A stretch of DNA of 64,000 nucleotides from Alkalibacterium gilvum (GTDB taxonomy: Bacteria > Bacillota > Bacilli > Lactobacillales > Carnobacteriaceae_A). The notes beneath the pieces are model-generated. The model did not search any database. It was not told the origin of the DNA and saw nothing but the letters and a program-made list of their open reading frames with translations. Shown one piece after another: positions 26,907-34,440 of this stretch. The translations under genes were made by a program, and so were the position numbers. The DNA lies in contig NZ_FNYW01000004.1 in NCBI RefSeq assembly GCF_900109085.1, positions 23,079 through 87,078 on the forward strand. The letters run 5' to 3'. Each line of letters begins with the position of its first letter. The first letter of the stretch is position 1.

Positions 26907-27159
26907 GCTTACCACTCACTTTCTACACTTAGATATTTGTATCTTCACTAATTATTTTAACGCTTACAAAACCAACTTTCAAAAAGGAAGATTGTGCCTC
27001 AGTGTTATATACTTTTTGTTGATCATGATCTTTATATTGAAATTAGCATTAAAGTATTTACTCTCCTTACGAACCAATTTAGCTTTATTTTTTAAAACTA
27101 TACTCTCTTCTTTACATTCCCTTTTTATTAAAATAGAATTAAGAAAAGAGGTGTTTTAT

Positions 27160-27639
27160 TTGTTGAATTTTAATGAATTATTGCCAAAAGACAAAAGAAG
27201 AAGATATCGTTGGACAATGGATTTCCCTTCTTCTGTATTGCTTTTTTTATTAACCCTTCTAGAAGTAAACTATCTTTTCATTTGTATTGTTTTTGCAAGT
27301 TCAACGGTTATCAGCTTATTTTTTTACGGTTTATTGAATGAAAAAAAGAACTACTCATTCACTGACTGGCTAGCGGATTCACTTATATTATATTCCTTGA
27401 CGAGTCTACAAGTGCTAGCTATTACTCCTGTACTGAAGGATTTTATTGGTATATCATTTGAGAACAGTTACTATGCCAATATTTACAGCATACTTCTGTC
27501 TATTGCAGTGATATACATCTTTTGGTATCTGGTATTAAAAATTCAACAACGTTTCTTTAAAAATAAACATAATTGGAAATGGAGTATCAGTGGCATGATC
27601 AACTCTTCTACCAATTTTGAAAATTGGAATGCTGAATAG
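27160..27639 (+). CDS. Four-helix membrane protein of unknown function
   Basis: About 159 residues, starting at one of two adjacent TTG codons (27160 or 27163) after AAAGAGGTG. A basic N-terminus (PKDKRRRYRW) precedes hydrophobic segments near 22-42, 45-62, 78-95 and 115-135, and a basic tail. The frame is open for 85 codons further upstream, but that part lacks a binding site and overlaps the space needed for both divergent promoters. No family recognised. Confidence 0.5.
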   Translation: MLNFNELLPKDKRRRYRWTMDFPSSVLLFLLTLLEVNYLFICIVFASSTVISLFFYGLLNEKKNYSFTDWLADSLILYSLTSLQVLAITPVLKDFIGISFENSYYANIYSILLSIAVIYIFWYLVLKIQQRFFKNKHNWKWSISGMINSSTNFENWNAE

Positions 27640-27855
27640 ATAAATATATAGTGAATTGTTTTCACCGTTTTGCTCAATTGGTTTACACTATAAAACGCAT
27701 CACTAAATAAGAGTGCCAATATTCTAAGCGCCCTTTTTCAGTCATTTTATTAGACTTAAATATATTATGCTGACTTTTTAATGCATATCATCATAATCTA
27801 TTAGTCTTATATCTTTGATTATTCTCTCAGTTCGGTTTATTTTTCTACAATCAAT

Positions 27856-27884
27856 TTGTAAAGGGTAGTAATTACTGATATAAT
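27856..27884 (+). promoter_or_regulatory. Promoter of the toxin-antitoxin operon with a palindromic operator
   Basis: A -35 TTGTAA (27856-27861) and -10 TATAAT (27879-27884) are 17 bp apart. The spacer contains the perfect palindrome AGTAATTACT (27867-27876), a likely site for autoregulation by the antitoxin or complex. Confidence 0.75.
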
Positions 27885-27908
27885 AAATTAAGAAAAGGAG
27901 GCTAAACT

Positions 27909-28139
27909 ATGGCAACAGTTAAGGCAAGAAAACAAGGTAATTCAATTATGATTACTATCCCTAGTTCTTTAGAAGTCGAAGCAGGCACAGAATTTTTCTT
28001 TATAAGAAAAGAAAATGGTGCAATCACACTTATCCCAAAAGAAAATGATCATTTTAAAAATACTACACCAGGTGAGTACTATTTACCTGAATTAGATGCC
28101 GGTTATGTCCCCAGCGGAGAAGAACTAGATGAAATATGA
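27909..28139 (+). CDS. MazE/AbrB-type antitoxin
   Basis: A 76-residue protein whose N-terminal half is a swapped-hairpin AbrB/MazE DNA-binding domain (KARKQGNSIMITIPSSLEV); the acidic C-terminus (EYYLPELDAGYVPSGEELDE) would wrap the toxin. The ATG follows AAAAGGAGG. Its last codons overlap the toxin gene by 11 bp, as is usual for coupled toxin-antitoxin pairs. Confidence 0.85.
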   Translation: MATVKARKQGNSIMITIPSSLEVEAGTEFFFIRKENGAITLIPKENDHFKNTTPGEYYLPELDAGYVPSGEELDEI

Positions 28140-28488
28140 GCCAAAACAACGTGACATTGTCATAATCGACTTTGAACCATCTAAAGGATACGAGATAAAA
28201 AAACGGCGACCAGCACTTATATTGAGCCGAGATGAATATAATGTATCCACAAACATGATTATTGTCTGTCCGATTACTTCAACGAACAAGAAAAAACCTT
28301 TTTTGGTCCCAATCACTGTAGAAAGTTTATCTGCTAAATACGAGAGCAAAGTAAATACGAATCAAGTTTATTCTTTGGACTATTCTGAACGTGCGAATAG
28401 AAATGTTCAGTTTGTTGAAACATTAGAAGAAGAACAATTTTATCGTATCGCACAAAAATTTCTATATAACTTTGCCTTCCAGTTATAA
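28129..28488 (+). CDS. MazF/PemK-type mRNA interferase toxin
   Basis: A 119-residue protein of the PemK/MazF family: QRDIVIIDFEPSKGYEIKKRRPALILS with the active-site Arg region, VCPITSTNKK and NQVYSLDYSERANRNVQFVE. It is expected to cleave mRNA at short motifs when freed from the antitoxin encoded just upstream. Terminator follows 3 bp after the stop. Confidence 0.88.
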   Translation: MKYEPKQRDIVIIDFEPSKGYEIKKRRPALILSRDEYNVSTNMIIVCPITSTNKKKPFLVPITVESLSAKYESKVNTNQVYSLDYSERANRNVQFVETLEEEQFYRIAQKFLYNFAFQL

Positions 28489-28490
28489 GT

Positions 28491-28536
28491 AAAGTCAGCT
28501 AACGCCATATGAACCATACGTTAGCTGACTTTTTTT
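28491..28536 (+). terminator. Terminator after the toxin gene
   Basis: AAAGTCAGCTAACG and CGTTAGCTGACTTT form a perfect 14-bp stem with a 14-nt loop, followed by T-run. Confidence 0.9.
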
Positions 28537-28552
28537 AATTTTATTTTTTGAC

Positions 28553-28837
28553 TTAACTTTTGACTCGTCGTTCTAAAAAGACTGGCGCTATGTTTAATAT
28601 GATCGATCCCATAACTAAAATCCACAGTGTCATCGTCATTGTAGGGACGACATCAAGCAGGGCCGCCCAATCTTCTCCTTTGACCCAATCAGACACCATG
28701 CTATACTCCGCCACCAGTGTCAGTGCAGTGAATGATAACCCTAAATCCATGGCCCACGTGTAATCTTTTCCTGTCTTGTAGAGATATGAATTAGTGATCG
28801 TTGCTATGATAGCGATACCACCAAATAACAGCCACAT
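28553..28837 (-). CDS. Three-helix membrane protein of unknown function
   Basis: A 94-residue protein with helices near 1-20, 28-45 and 68-88. The ATG at 28837 lies 7 nt after AGGGGG; the ATG two codons upstream is too close to that site. No family recognised. Confidence 0.6.
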   Translation of the reverse strand: MWLLFGGIAIIATITNSYLYKTGKDYTWAMDLGLSFTALTLVAEYSMVSDWVKGEDWAALLDVVPTMTMTLWILVMGSIILNIAPVFLERRVKS

Positions 28838-28940
28838 AGTCATTCCCCCTCTAGTTTTCTATAGTTTACTTGTTATTTAGATTTAATTCAATTCGTTCGA
28901 TAATTTTCATACGTATAAAACGATTTTTTTTATATTTCTC

Positions 28941-28969
28941 TTGACTTACTCTTTACAATCTCGTAATGT
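28941..28969 (+). promoter_or_regulatory. Promoter of attenuator leader 1
   Basis: A -35 TTGACT (28941-28946) and -10 TAATGT (28964-28969) with a 17-bp spacer ending ATCTCG. Leader 2 has the same -35, spacing and spacer end at 32331-32359. The transcript would begin near 28976, within the shared ATCAACTTTTACAGGAG. Confidence 0.8.
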
Positions 28970-29000
28970 AAGACTATCAACTTTTACAGGAGTGACTATT

Positions 29001-29072
29001 ATGTTAATGACAAAGCTTCAGAATAAACAATTGAATCACTTCTATTTTAGCTACTTTAGATACTGTTTGTAG
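29001..29072 (+). CDS. Aromatic leader peptide 1 (23 aa)
   Basis: A 24-codon frame (ATG to TAG) preceded by ACAGGAGTGACTATT. The peptide ends HFYFSYFRYCL, with three Tyr and three Phe in nine residues. The second copy at 32391-32462 ends RFYFSYYRYCL. Between copies the aromatic block changes silently (TAT/TAC, TAC/TAT, AGA/CGA) and the one replacement is Phe to Tyr, which argues that the peptide itself is selected. Proposed role: ribosome stalling at Tyr/Phe codons controls the downstream helices. Confidence 0.8.
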   Translation: MLMTKLQNKQLNHFYFSYFRYCL

Positions 29073-29250
29073 ACATGATTGACATCGTGGATGCAAACAT
29101 CAGCATAAAAACTGGTTTTGTATCTATGATGGCTAAAAGAATTTGAGTTAATCAAATTTAGCCACATAGATGAAATTATCTAAGTGGTTAACATACGCGT
29201 GAACTTTTGGTGCACCCATTTAGATTATTTATATCTAAGTGGGTGTTTTT
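29065..29250 (+). promoter_or_regulatory. Peptide-coupled transcription attenuator 1
   Basis: After the leader peptide a series of competing helices can be drawn. H1: GTTTG 29065-29069 with CAAAC 29094-29098 (inner CATGAT/ATCGTG). H2: 29090-29103 with 29112-29124. H3: 29124-29139 with 29151-29169 (GGCTAAA..TTTAGCC). H4: CCACATAGAT 29162-29171 with ATCTAAGTGG 29178-29187. Antiterminator: 29178-29187 with CCATTTAGAT 29216-29225. Terminator: CACCCATTTAGAT 29213-29225 with ATCTAAGTGGGTG 29233-29245, then TTTTT. All elements recur at 32455-32641. From 29251 to 29449 the leader continues without other visible elements except the binding site. Confidence 0.75.
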
Positions 29251-29449
29251 ATTTTGATAAAGACTGTTTAAGCCCGAATGATCTCCTTTAAAAATAAGGA
29301 AGTACACCGAAACTGATTGCTTTAGCAATCTAGTTGAGTGCATGCGTCAGTTTGTCTACTGTGCATAGGGTTCATTCATTTTTCTCACGAGCGGTCGGGA
29401 TTAAATAGCTAGACAAGAAAAAGAAGATAGATCATAGGAGGAGAAAAGG

Positions 29450-30442
29450 ATGACAAAATCAATAACAAAGAGAGTAATAGGTATGGCAGCAACGGGGCTG
29501 TTAGGATTAACTTTAGCTGCCTGTGGCTCTGATGATTCTGCAGATAATGCAGCTGATGGTGAGGAAGTCGTTAATATTGGCATTCTACAATTCATGGAAC
29601 ATAACTCTTTAAACGCTGCCAAGGACGGGTTCATTGCCGAATTAGAAGATGCCGGATATGTAGAGGGGGATTCAGTCAATTTTGACGTCATGAACGCCCA
29701 AGGTGACCAGTCTAATCTTCAAAGTATGAGTGAGCAACTATCTGAAAACAATGACTTGATGCTTTCTATCGCAACACCCGCTGCCCAATCATTGGCTACA
29801 GTGGAACAGGAAAAACCCATTCTTTTTACAGCTGTCACTGATGCTGTTGACGCTGGTCTAGTCGAAAGTAACGAGTCACCAGGTGCTAATTTGACTGGAA
29901 CAAGCGATATGGTTCCTATTGAAGAACAAATACAGTTACTTTTGTCCATCGTACCGGATGCTGAAACAGTGGGCATTATTTACAATTCAAGTGAACCTAA
30001 TTCAGAAATCCAGGCAGATATGGCAATCGAGGAACTGAAAGCTCTTGATGTCACTGCCCAGGTGTCCACTGTGACAACGACCAATGATGTCCAGCAAGTT
30101 TTGACAAGCCTCGCATCAGATGTTGATGCTTTGTACATTCCAACAGATAACACGCTAGCAAGTACAGCAGATACCGTTGGTGAAATCGCAATGGAGTATC
30201 AACTACCAGTCGTTGCCGGTGCAACTGATCAGGTTGAAGCAGGAGGTTTAGCCACTTACGGTATTAATTATGAAGCTTTGGGACGACAAACAGCCCAAAT
30301 GGCTTTGGACATATTAGAGAACGAAGCCTCCCCTGATAACTTGGCTGTTGAACAATCTAATGATTTAGAACTATTTATCAATGAAGATATGGCTGATGCT
30401 CTGGGTATTGATCCAGATAGCATTTCGCTTTCAAAAGAGTAG
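29450..30442 (+). CDS. TrpX-type ABC substrate-binding lipoprotein, copy 1
   Basis: A 330-residue lipoprotein (lipobox LAAC near residue 24) of the ABC_sub_bind/TrpX family: VNIGILQFMEHNSLNAAKDGF, NDLMLSIATPAAQ, ILFTAVTDAVDAGLV, TGTSDMVPIEEQ, DALYIPTDNTLAST and GGLATYGINYEALGRQTAQM. Relatives carry aromatic amino acids such as tryptophan. The leader upstream senses Tyr/Phe if the attenuation model holds, so tyrosine and/or phenylalanine uptake is inferred. The ATG follows AGGAGGAG. Permease and ATPase genes follow 13 bp later. Confidence 0.88.
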   Translation: MTKSITKRVIGMAATGLLGLTLAACGSDDSADNAADGEEVVNIGILQFMEHNSLNAAKDGFIAELEDAGYVEGDSVNFDVMNAQGDQSNLQSMSEQLSENNDLMLSIATPAAQSLATVEQEKPILFTAVTDAVDAGLVESNESPGANLTGTSDMVPIEEQIQLLLSIVPDAETVGIIYNSSEPNSEIQADMAIEELKALDVTAQVSTVTTTNDVQQVLTSLASDVDALYIPTDNTLASTADTVGEIAMEYQLPVVAGATDQVEAGGLATYGINYEALGRQTAQMALDILENEASPDNLAVEQSNDLELFINEDMADALGIDPDSISLSKE

Positions 30443-30455
30443 GAGGAATTTTTAC

Positions 30456-31370
30456 ATGGCTTTATTATTATCAAGTATTTCACAAGGTTTACTCTGGGCA
30501 ATTATGGCAATCGGGGTTTACTTAACATTTAGAATTTTGAATGTCGCTGATTTAACAGCAGAGGGTAGTTTCCCGCTCGGTGCTGCAATTAGTACGAGTT
30601 TAATCGTCAACGGCGTAGCACCTTGGTTATCCGTACTAATCGCTTTAGCTGGCGGAATGGCTGCAGGACTTGTTTCCGGATTTTTATATACAAAATGGAA
30701 AATCCCTGCTTTACTCTCAGGTATCATTACAATGACAGGTCTATATTCTATTAACTTGCGCATTATGGGTCAAGCGAACATTTCACTTCTTGGCGAAGGC
30801 ACCCTCATTCGAACAGTCGAAGGTTTTGGTTTAAACAAAACGAATGCTGTTCTGCTTGTCGGCTCCCTTGCTGTTGGTTTAGTTATTTTACTCTTACACA
30901 TGTTTTTTCATACTGAAGTAGGTCTCGCTATTCGCTCAACAGGTGATAACAATGAAATGAGTGAAGCTAATGGTATTCGCACCAACGCTATGAAAGTCAT
31001 TGGTTATATGTTAAGTAATGGTTTGATTGCTACATCTGGTGCGCTATTGGCCCAAAACAATGGGTATGCAGATATCAGTATGGGTATTGGTACAATCGTT
31101 ATCGGTTTAGCTTCGATTATTATAGGTGAAGTATTCTTCCGAAACCTATCAATCGCAAAACGTTTACTGACCGTTGTTTTAGGTTCAGTTATATATAGAT
31201 TACTTATCTTAGTCGTTTTGGAAATGAATGTGAATCCACAGGACTTGAAACTATTTTCTGCGATTCTACTGGCATTGGCTTTACGTCTACCTGCTGTTCA
31301 AGATCGTTTATCTAAACCCAAAAAAACTAAAGGTAAAATGAAGAAATCCAAGAAAGGAGGCCTTTTATAA
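30456..31370 (+). CDS. TrpY-type ABC permease
   Basis: A 304-residue permease of the BPD_transp_2 family with about eight helices, LTAEGSFPLGAAI, TMTGLYSINLRIMG, SEANGIRTNAMKVIGYMLSN and a Lys-rich cytoplasmic tail. The start is the ATG at 30456 after AGGAGGAA; the frame is open upstream but overlaps the binding-protein gene. Its stop overlaps the ATPase start (TAATG), implying translational coupling. Confidence 0.88.
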   Translation: MALLLSSISQGLLWAIMAIGVYLTFRILNVADLTAEGSFPLGAAISTSLIVNGVAPWLSVLIALAGGMAAGLVSGFLYTKWKIPALLSGIITMTGLYSINLRIMGQANISLLGEGTLIRTVEGFGLNKTNAVLLVGSLAVGLVILLLHMFFHTEVGLAIRSTGDNNEMSEANGIRTNAMKVIGYMLSNGLIATSGALLAQNNGYADISMGIGTIVIGLASIIIGEVFFRNLSIAKRLLTVVLGSVIYRLLILVVLEMNVNPQDLKLFSAILLALALRLPAVQDRLSKPKKTKGKMKKSKKGGLL

Positions 31371-32173
31371 TGGCTAAAACATTAGAACTTAAGAATATTC
31401 ATAAAACATTTGAAGCTGGCTCAGTGAATGAGAATCACGTTCTAAAAGGCATTGACTTTAAAGTAAATAAAGGTGATTTTATTACGGTTATCGGAGGTAA
31501 TGGTGCCGGAAAGTCCACTTTCTTAAATAGTATTGCAGGCAGTTTCCCTGTTGATAAGGGTGAGATTTTACTTGATGGTGTGGATATTACAAAGGATTCT
31601 GCCTATAAACGTGCGGCTGATATTAGTCGAGTCTTTCAAGATTCTAAAATGGGGTCAGCCTCTCGATTAAGCATCGAAGAAAATCTAGCGATTGCTTGGA
31701 AGCGCGGTAAAAAGCGTGGTCTTGGACGAGGTATTCGTAAACAGCAGAAAGATATGTATCAATCAGAATTAAAAAAACTCGGACTAGGTTTGGAAAATCG
31801 TTTGAAAATGGATGTTGGTTTACTTTCTGGTGGACAGCGCCAAGCGTTGACATTACTCATGGCTTCTTTGGTTACGCCAAAGTTGCTCCTTTTAGATGAG
31901 CATACCGCTGCCCTCGACCCCAAAACAAGCCAGATGGTGCTAGACTTGACTGCTCAAATAATTAATGAGAAGAACCTTACGACTTTAATGATTACACACA
32001 ATATGGAACAAGCCATACACTATGGAAATCGCTTGATCATGATGAATAACGGACGTATCGTTGTTGATGTATCCGGAGAAGAAAAAGAAAGTCTAACTGT
32101 TCCCGATTTACTTACATTATTTAAAAAGAATAGTGGTAGCGAAGTGTCAGAAGACGCTCTCTTACTTTCTTAA
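31370..32173 (+). CDS. TrpZ-type ABC ATPase
   Basis: A 267-residue ATPase: Walker A GGNGAGKST, Q-loop SRVFQDSKMGSA, signature LLSGGQRQALTLLMA, Walker B LLLLDEHTAALDP (His after Glu, as in TrpZ/LivF-like members) and MITHNMEQA. It completes the transporter with the permease and binding protein upstream, and probably also serves the orphan binding protein at 32865. Confidence 0.9.
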   Translation: MAKTLELKNIHKTFEAGSVNENHVLKGIDFKVNKGDFITVIGGNGAGKSTFLNSIAGSFPVDKGEILLDGVDITKDSAYKRAADISRVFQDSKMGSASRLSIEENLAIAWKRGKKRGLGRGIRKQQKDMYQSELKKLGLGLENRLKMDVGLLSGGQRQALTLLMASLVTPKLLLLDEHTAALDPKTSQMVLDLTAQIINEKNLTTLMITHNMEQAIHYGNRLIMMNNGRIVVDVSGEEKESLTVPDLLTLFKKNSGSEVSEDALLLS

Positions 32174-32177
32174 AAGG

Positions 32178-32207
32178 AAAACCAAGTCATATGACTTGGT
32201 TTTTTTG
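32178..32207 (+). terminator. Terminator of the trpXYZ-like operon
   Basis: AACCAAGTCAT and ATGACTTGGTT make a perfect palindromic stem followed by seven T. Confidence 0.9.
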
Positions 32208-32330
32208 TTTTGTAAGTCCCTTTTCCTTTTGCATAAATTTTATGTGCTCTGTATTTTTTTATTAAGAACACGTGGTTTGGATGTTTTACGTAGTAATCAA
32301 TGTATAATTTTAATATTTTCAATTTTACTC

Positions 32331-32359
32331 TTGACTCTCTCTCCTTTATCTCGTATTCT
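32331..32359 (+). promoter_or_regulatory. Promoter of attenuator leader 2
   Basis: A -35 TTGACT (32331-32336) and -10 TATTCT (32354-32359), spacer 17 bp ending ATCTCG, matching the promoter of leader 1. The transcript would start near 32366. Confidence 0.8.
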
Positions 32360-32390
32360 AGGAGTATCAACTTTTACAGGAGTGACGAAA

Positions 32391-32462
32391 ATGTTAATGA
32401 CTACAATTCATACTAAACAATTAAATCGCTTCTACTTTAGCTATTATCGATACTGTTTGTAG
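32391..32462 (+). CDS. Aromatic leader peptide 2 (23 aa)
   Basis: A 24-codon frame after ACAGGAGTGACGAAA. The peptide ends RFYFSYYRYCL, with four Tyr and two Phe. It has the same length as leader peptide 1, and the N-terminal half varies (KLQN versus TIHT) while the aromatic end is kept. Confidence 0.8.
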   Translation: MLMTTIHTKQLNRFYFSYYRYCL

Positions 32463-32641
32463 ACACATGATTGACATCGTGGATACAAACTTCAGCATAA
32501 AAACTGACTTTGTATCTGTGATGGCTAAGGAATTTTGAGTTGATCAAATTTAGCCCATAGATGAAATAATCTAAGTGGCTAACATACGTGCGAACTTTGG
32601 GTACACCCATTTAGATTATCTATATCTAGATGGGTGTTTTT
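32455..32641 (+). promoter_or_regulatory. Peptide-coupled transcription attenuator 2
   Basis: Same helices as attenuator 1. H1: GTTTG 32455-32459 with CAAAC 32486-32490. H2: GATACAAA..TCAG 32482-32495 with CTGA..TTTGTATC 32504-32516, better paired than in copy 1. H3: 32516-32560. Antiterminator: ATCTAAGTGG 32569-32578 with CCATTTAGAT 32607-32616. Terminator: CACCCATTTAGAT 32604-32616 with ATCTAGATGGGTG 32624-32636, then TTTTT. The G-U pair in the terminator stem differs in place from copy 1 but pairing is kept. 32642-32864 holds only the binding site before the gene. Confidence 0.75.
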
Positions 32642-32864
32642 ATTTATAAAAAAGCTATTTGATCTCGTTAATCTATTTTACTTAGAAATATTTTAAAGCG
32701 ATCAATTTTAATACGTGATTGAATAGTACTCGAGGAGCTTAGTGCACAAGTTTCCTTCTTTTGCTAAATACATGTATTAGCTGATAGTGAATCACTTTTT
32801 CTATGAATGATTAGGGTTAAATAGCTGGACGATAAAACCAAGGAAATTATAGGAGGAAAACAAG

Positions 32865-33857
32865 ATGACAATATCAATGACAAAGAAAGCAATGAGTATA
32901 GCAATAACTGGACTAGTAGGTTTGACTTTAGCAGCCTGTGGTTCTGAAAATAGTGGTGAAAGCGAAGCGGGAGAGCAAGAGGATGTAAATATTGGTATTT
33001 TGCAATTTATAGAACATAATGCTTTGAACTCTGCAAAAGACGGCTTTATCTCTGAAATAGAGAATTCTGATTACGCAGATGATACATCAATTAATTTCGA
33101 CGTTATGAATTCACAGGGCGATCAATCAAATCTTCAAGCTATGAGTGAACAGTTGTCAGAAAATAATGATCTCATGCTTTCTATCGCAACACCCGCGGCA
33201 CAAGCATTAGCTACAACAGAACCAGATAAGCCCATTTTATTTACGGCCGTTACAGATCCTGTTGATGCTGGTTTAGTTGAAAGCAATGATACACCGGGAA
33301 CGAATTTAACTGGTACTAGTGACATGGTTCCGATTGAAGAACAGATTCAATTACTCTTATCGATTGTTCCGGATGCTGGAACTGTCGGAATTATTTACAA
33401 CTCAAGTGAGCCTAATTCAGAAATACAAGCTAATTTAGCCATTGAAGAATTAGAAGCTACTGGTGTAGAAGCCAAAACTGCAACTGTGACCTCAACGAAT
33501 GACGTTCAGCAAGTCGCTACCAGTTTGATTTCAGATATCGATGCTTTATACATTCCAACAGATAACACACTTTCGAGTACAGCGGATACTGTAGGAGAAA
33601 TTGCTATTGAATACCAGGTGCCGATTGTGGCAGGGTCAATCGAGCACACTGAAGCAGGAGGTCTTGCTACTTACGGTATCGACTACGAATCATTAGGTCG
33701 TCAAACAGCAAAAATGGCTTTGGAAATTCTAGAAAATGGTGCATCTCCTGAAACACTAGCTGTAGAAACATCCGAAGAACTGGAACTTTTTGTTAATGAA
33801 GATATGGCTGAAGCCCTAGGTATTGATCCAGAGTCTATATCACTTTCAACAGATTAA
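32865..33857 (+). CDS. TrpX-type ABC substrate-binding lipoprotein, copy 2 (orphan)
   Basis: A 330-residue close paralogue of the protein at 29450 (roughly three quarters identical by eye, same length, no gaps of note). It has lipobox LAAC and the same core motifs (SEQLSENNDLMLSIATPAAQ, IPTDNTLSSTADTVGEIA). No permease or ATPase gene follows. It has its own copy of the Tyr/Phe attenuator, so it is probably an alternative receptor for the same transporter with shifted affinity or specificity. Confidence 0.88.
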   Translation: MTISMTKKAMSIAITGLVGLTLAACGSENSGESEAGEQEDVNIGILQFIEHNALNSAKDGFISEIENSDYADDTSINFDVMNSQGDQSNLQAMSEQLSENNDLMLSIATPAAQALATTEPDKPILFTAVTDPVDAGLVESNDTPGTNLTGTSDMVPIEEQIQLLLSIVPDAGTVGIIYNSSEPNSEIQANLAIEELEATGVEAKTATVTSTNDVQQVATSLISDIDALYIPTDNTLSSTADTVGEIAIEYQVPIVAGSIEHTEAGGLATYGIDYESLGRQTAKMALEILENGASPETLAVETSEELELFVNEDMAEALGIDPESISLSTD

Positions 33858-34057
33858 GAATGAATTGGACAGGGTTACTCTCCCTCTCTTTCATAGTCTG
33901 CATAACATAAAAGGCATAGTAAATTGTGTTGAATACTAGATGCACGCCGCATAATACATCTAAAAATGAGAAACCTTTCTATTCCATTTTTAATAGAATT
34001 ACTCGAATTAAACTGTGAAAGTAATCTGTCGGAATAGTTATTATTACTCTCATAAAG

Positions 34058-34090
34058 AAGATGCTGAGACTTTTTCGTCTCAGCATCTTT
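34058..34090 (+). terminator. Terminator downstream of the orphan binding protein
   Basis: AAGATGCTGAGAC, loop TTTTTC, GTCTCAGCATCTT: a perfect 13-bp stem. The 200 bp between the gene and this stem show no further gene. Confidence 0.8.
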
Positions 34091-34123
34091 CATTTTATAA
34101 TCTTTTGTTTTTTATATAGTTTT

Positions 34124-34325
34124 GCGTGACCTTCGGCTCAATCTCCGCATCGCGAAGGGCACGTATACTCTACTTGTGTGACCTCCAACTCAATCTCCTT
34201 ACAGCGAAGGGCGCAAATACTCTACTTGCGTGACCTTCACCTCAATCTGCTTACAGCGAAGGGCACAAATACTCTACTTGCGCGACCTTCAACTCAATCT
34301 CCTCATCGCGAAGGGCACGTATTAC
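34124..34325. repeat. 52-bp tandem repeat array, variant type
   Basis: GAAGGGC units begin at 34154, 34206, 34258 and 34310, exactly 52 bp apart, with a partial unit before the first. The arms GAAGGGCACG and GCGTGACCTTC match the arrays at 1-166 and 42914-43383, but loop (TACTCTACTT) and spacer (CAATCTCC..ACAGC) differ and are uniform within this array. It lies between two terminators. Confidence 0.9.
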
Positions 34326-34373
34326 TCTTTTTATACTTATCCGTAATATATAAAAGAATAAACTTCTATACGA

Positions 34374-34423
34374 AAAACGCAAAGCCTTTTACGTCAAAAT
34401 GGACGAAAAGACTTTGTGTTTTC
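34374..34423 (-). terminator. Terminator of the truncated peptide-ABC ATPase gene
   Basis: AACGCAAAGCCTTTTACGTC and GACGAAAAGACTTTGTGTT form a stem of about 19 bp with two mismatches; on the minus strand TTTT follows. Confidence 0.8.
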
Positions 34424-34440
34424 TTCATATATGAGTTTAT

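Noticed and set aside
27111-27139. Promoter TTTACA-17-TAGAAT before the gene at 27160
   Set aside because: Its transcript would start inside the ribosome binding site, so it is probably fortuitous.
26905-27159. N-terminal extension of the membrane protein at 27160
   Set aside because: Open by low GC only, no binding site, and it would occupy the divergent promoter region.
28976-29250. T-box riboswitch upstream of the TrpX-type operon
   Set aside because: No AGGGUGGNACCGCG T-box or stem I hallmarks; only a faint TTTTGGTGCACCC similarity. The conserved peptide with silent changes favours peptide-coupled attenuation.
33875-34093. Minus-strand 72-codon frame after the orphan binding protein
   Set aside because: Runs through the terminator stem and lacks a binding site.
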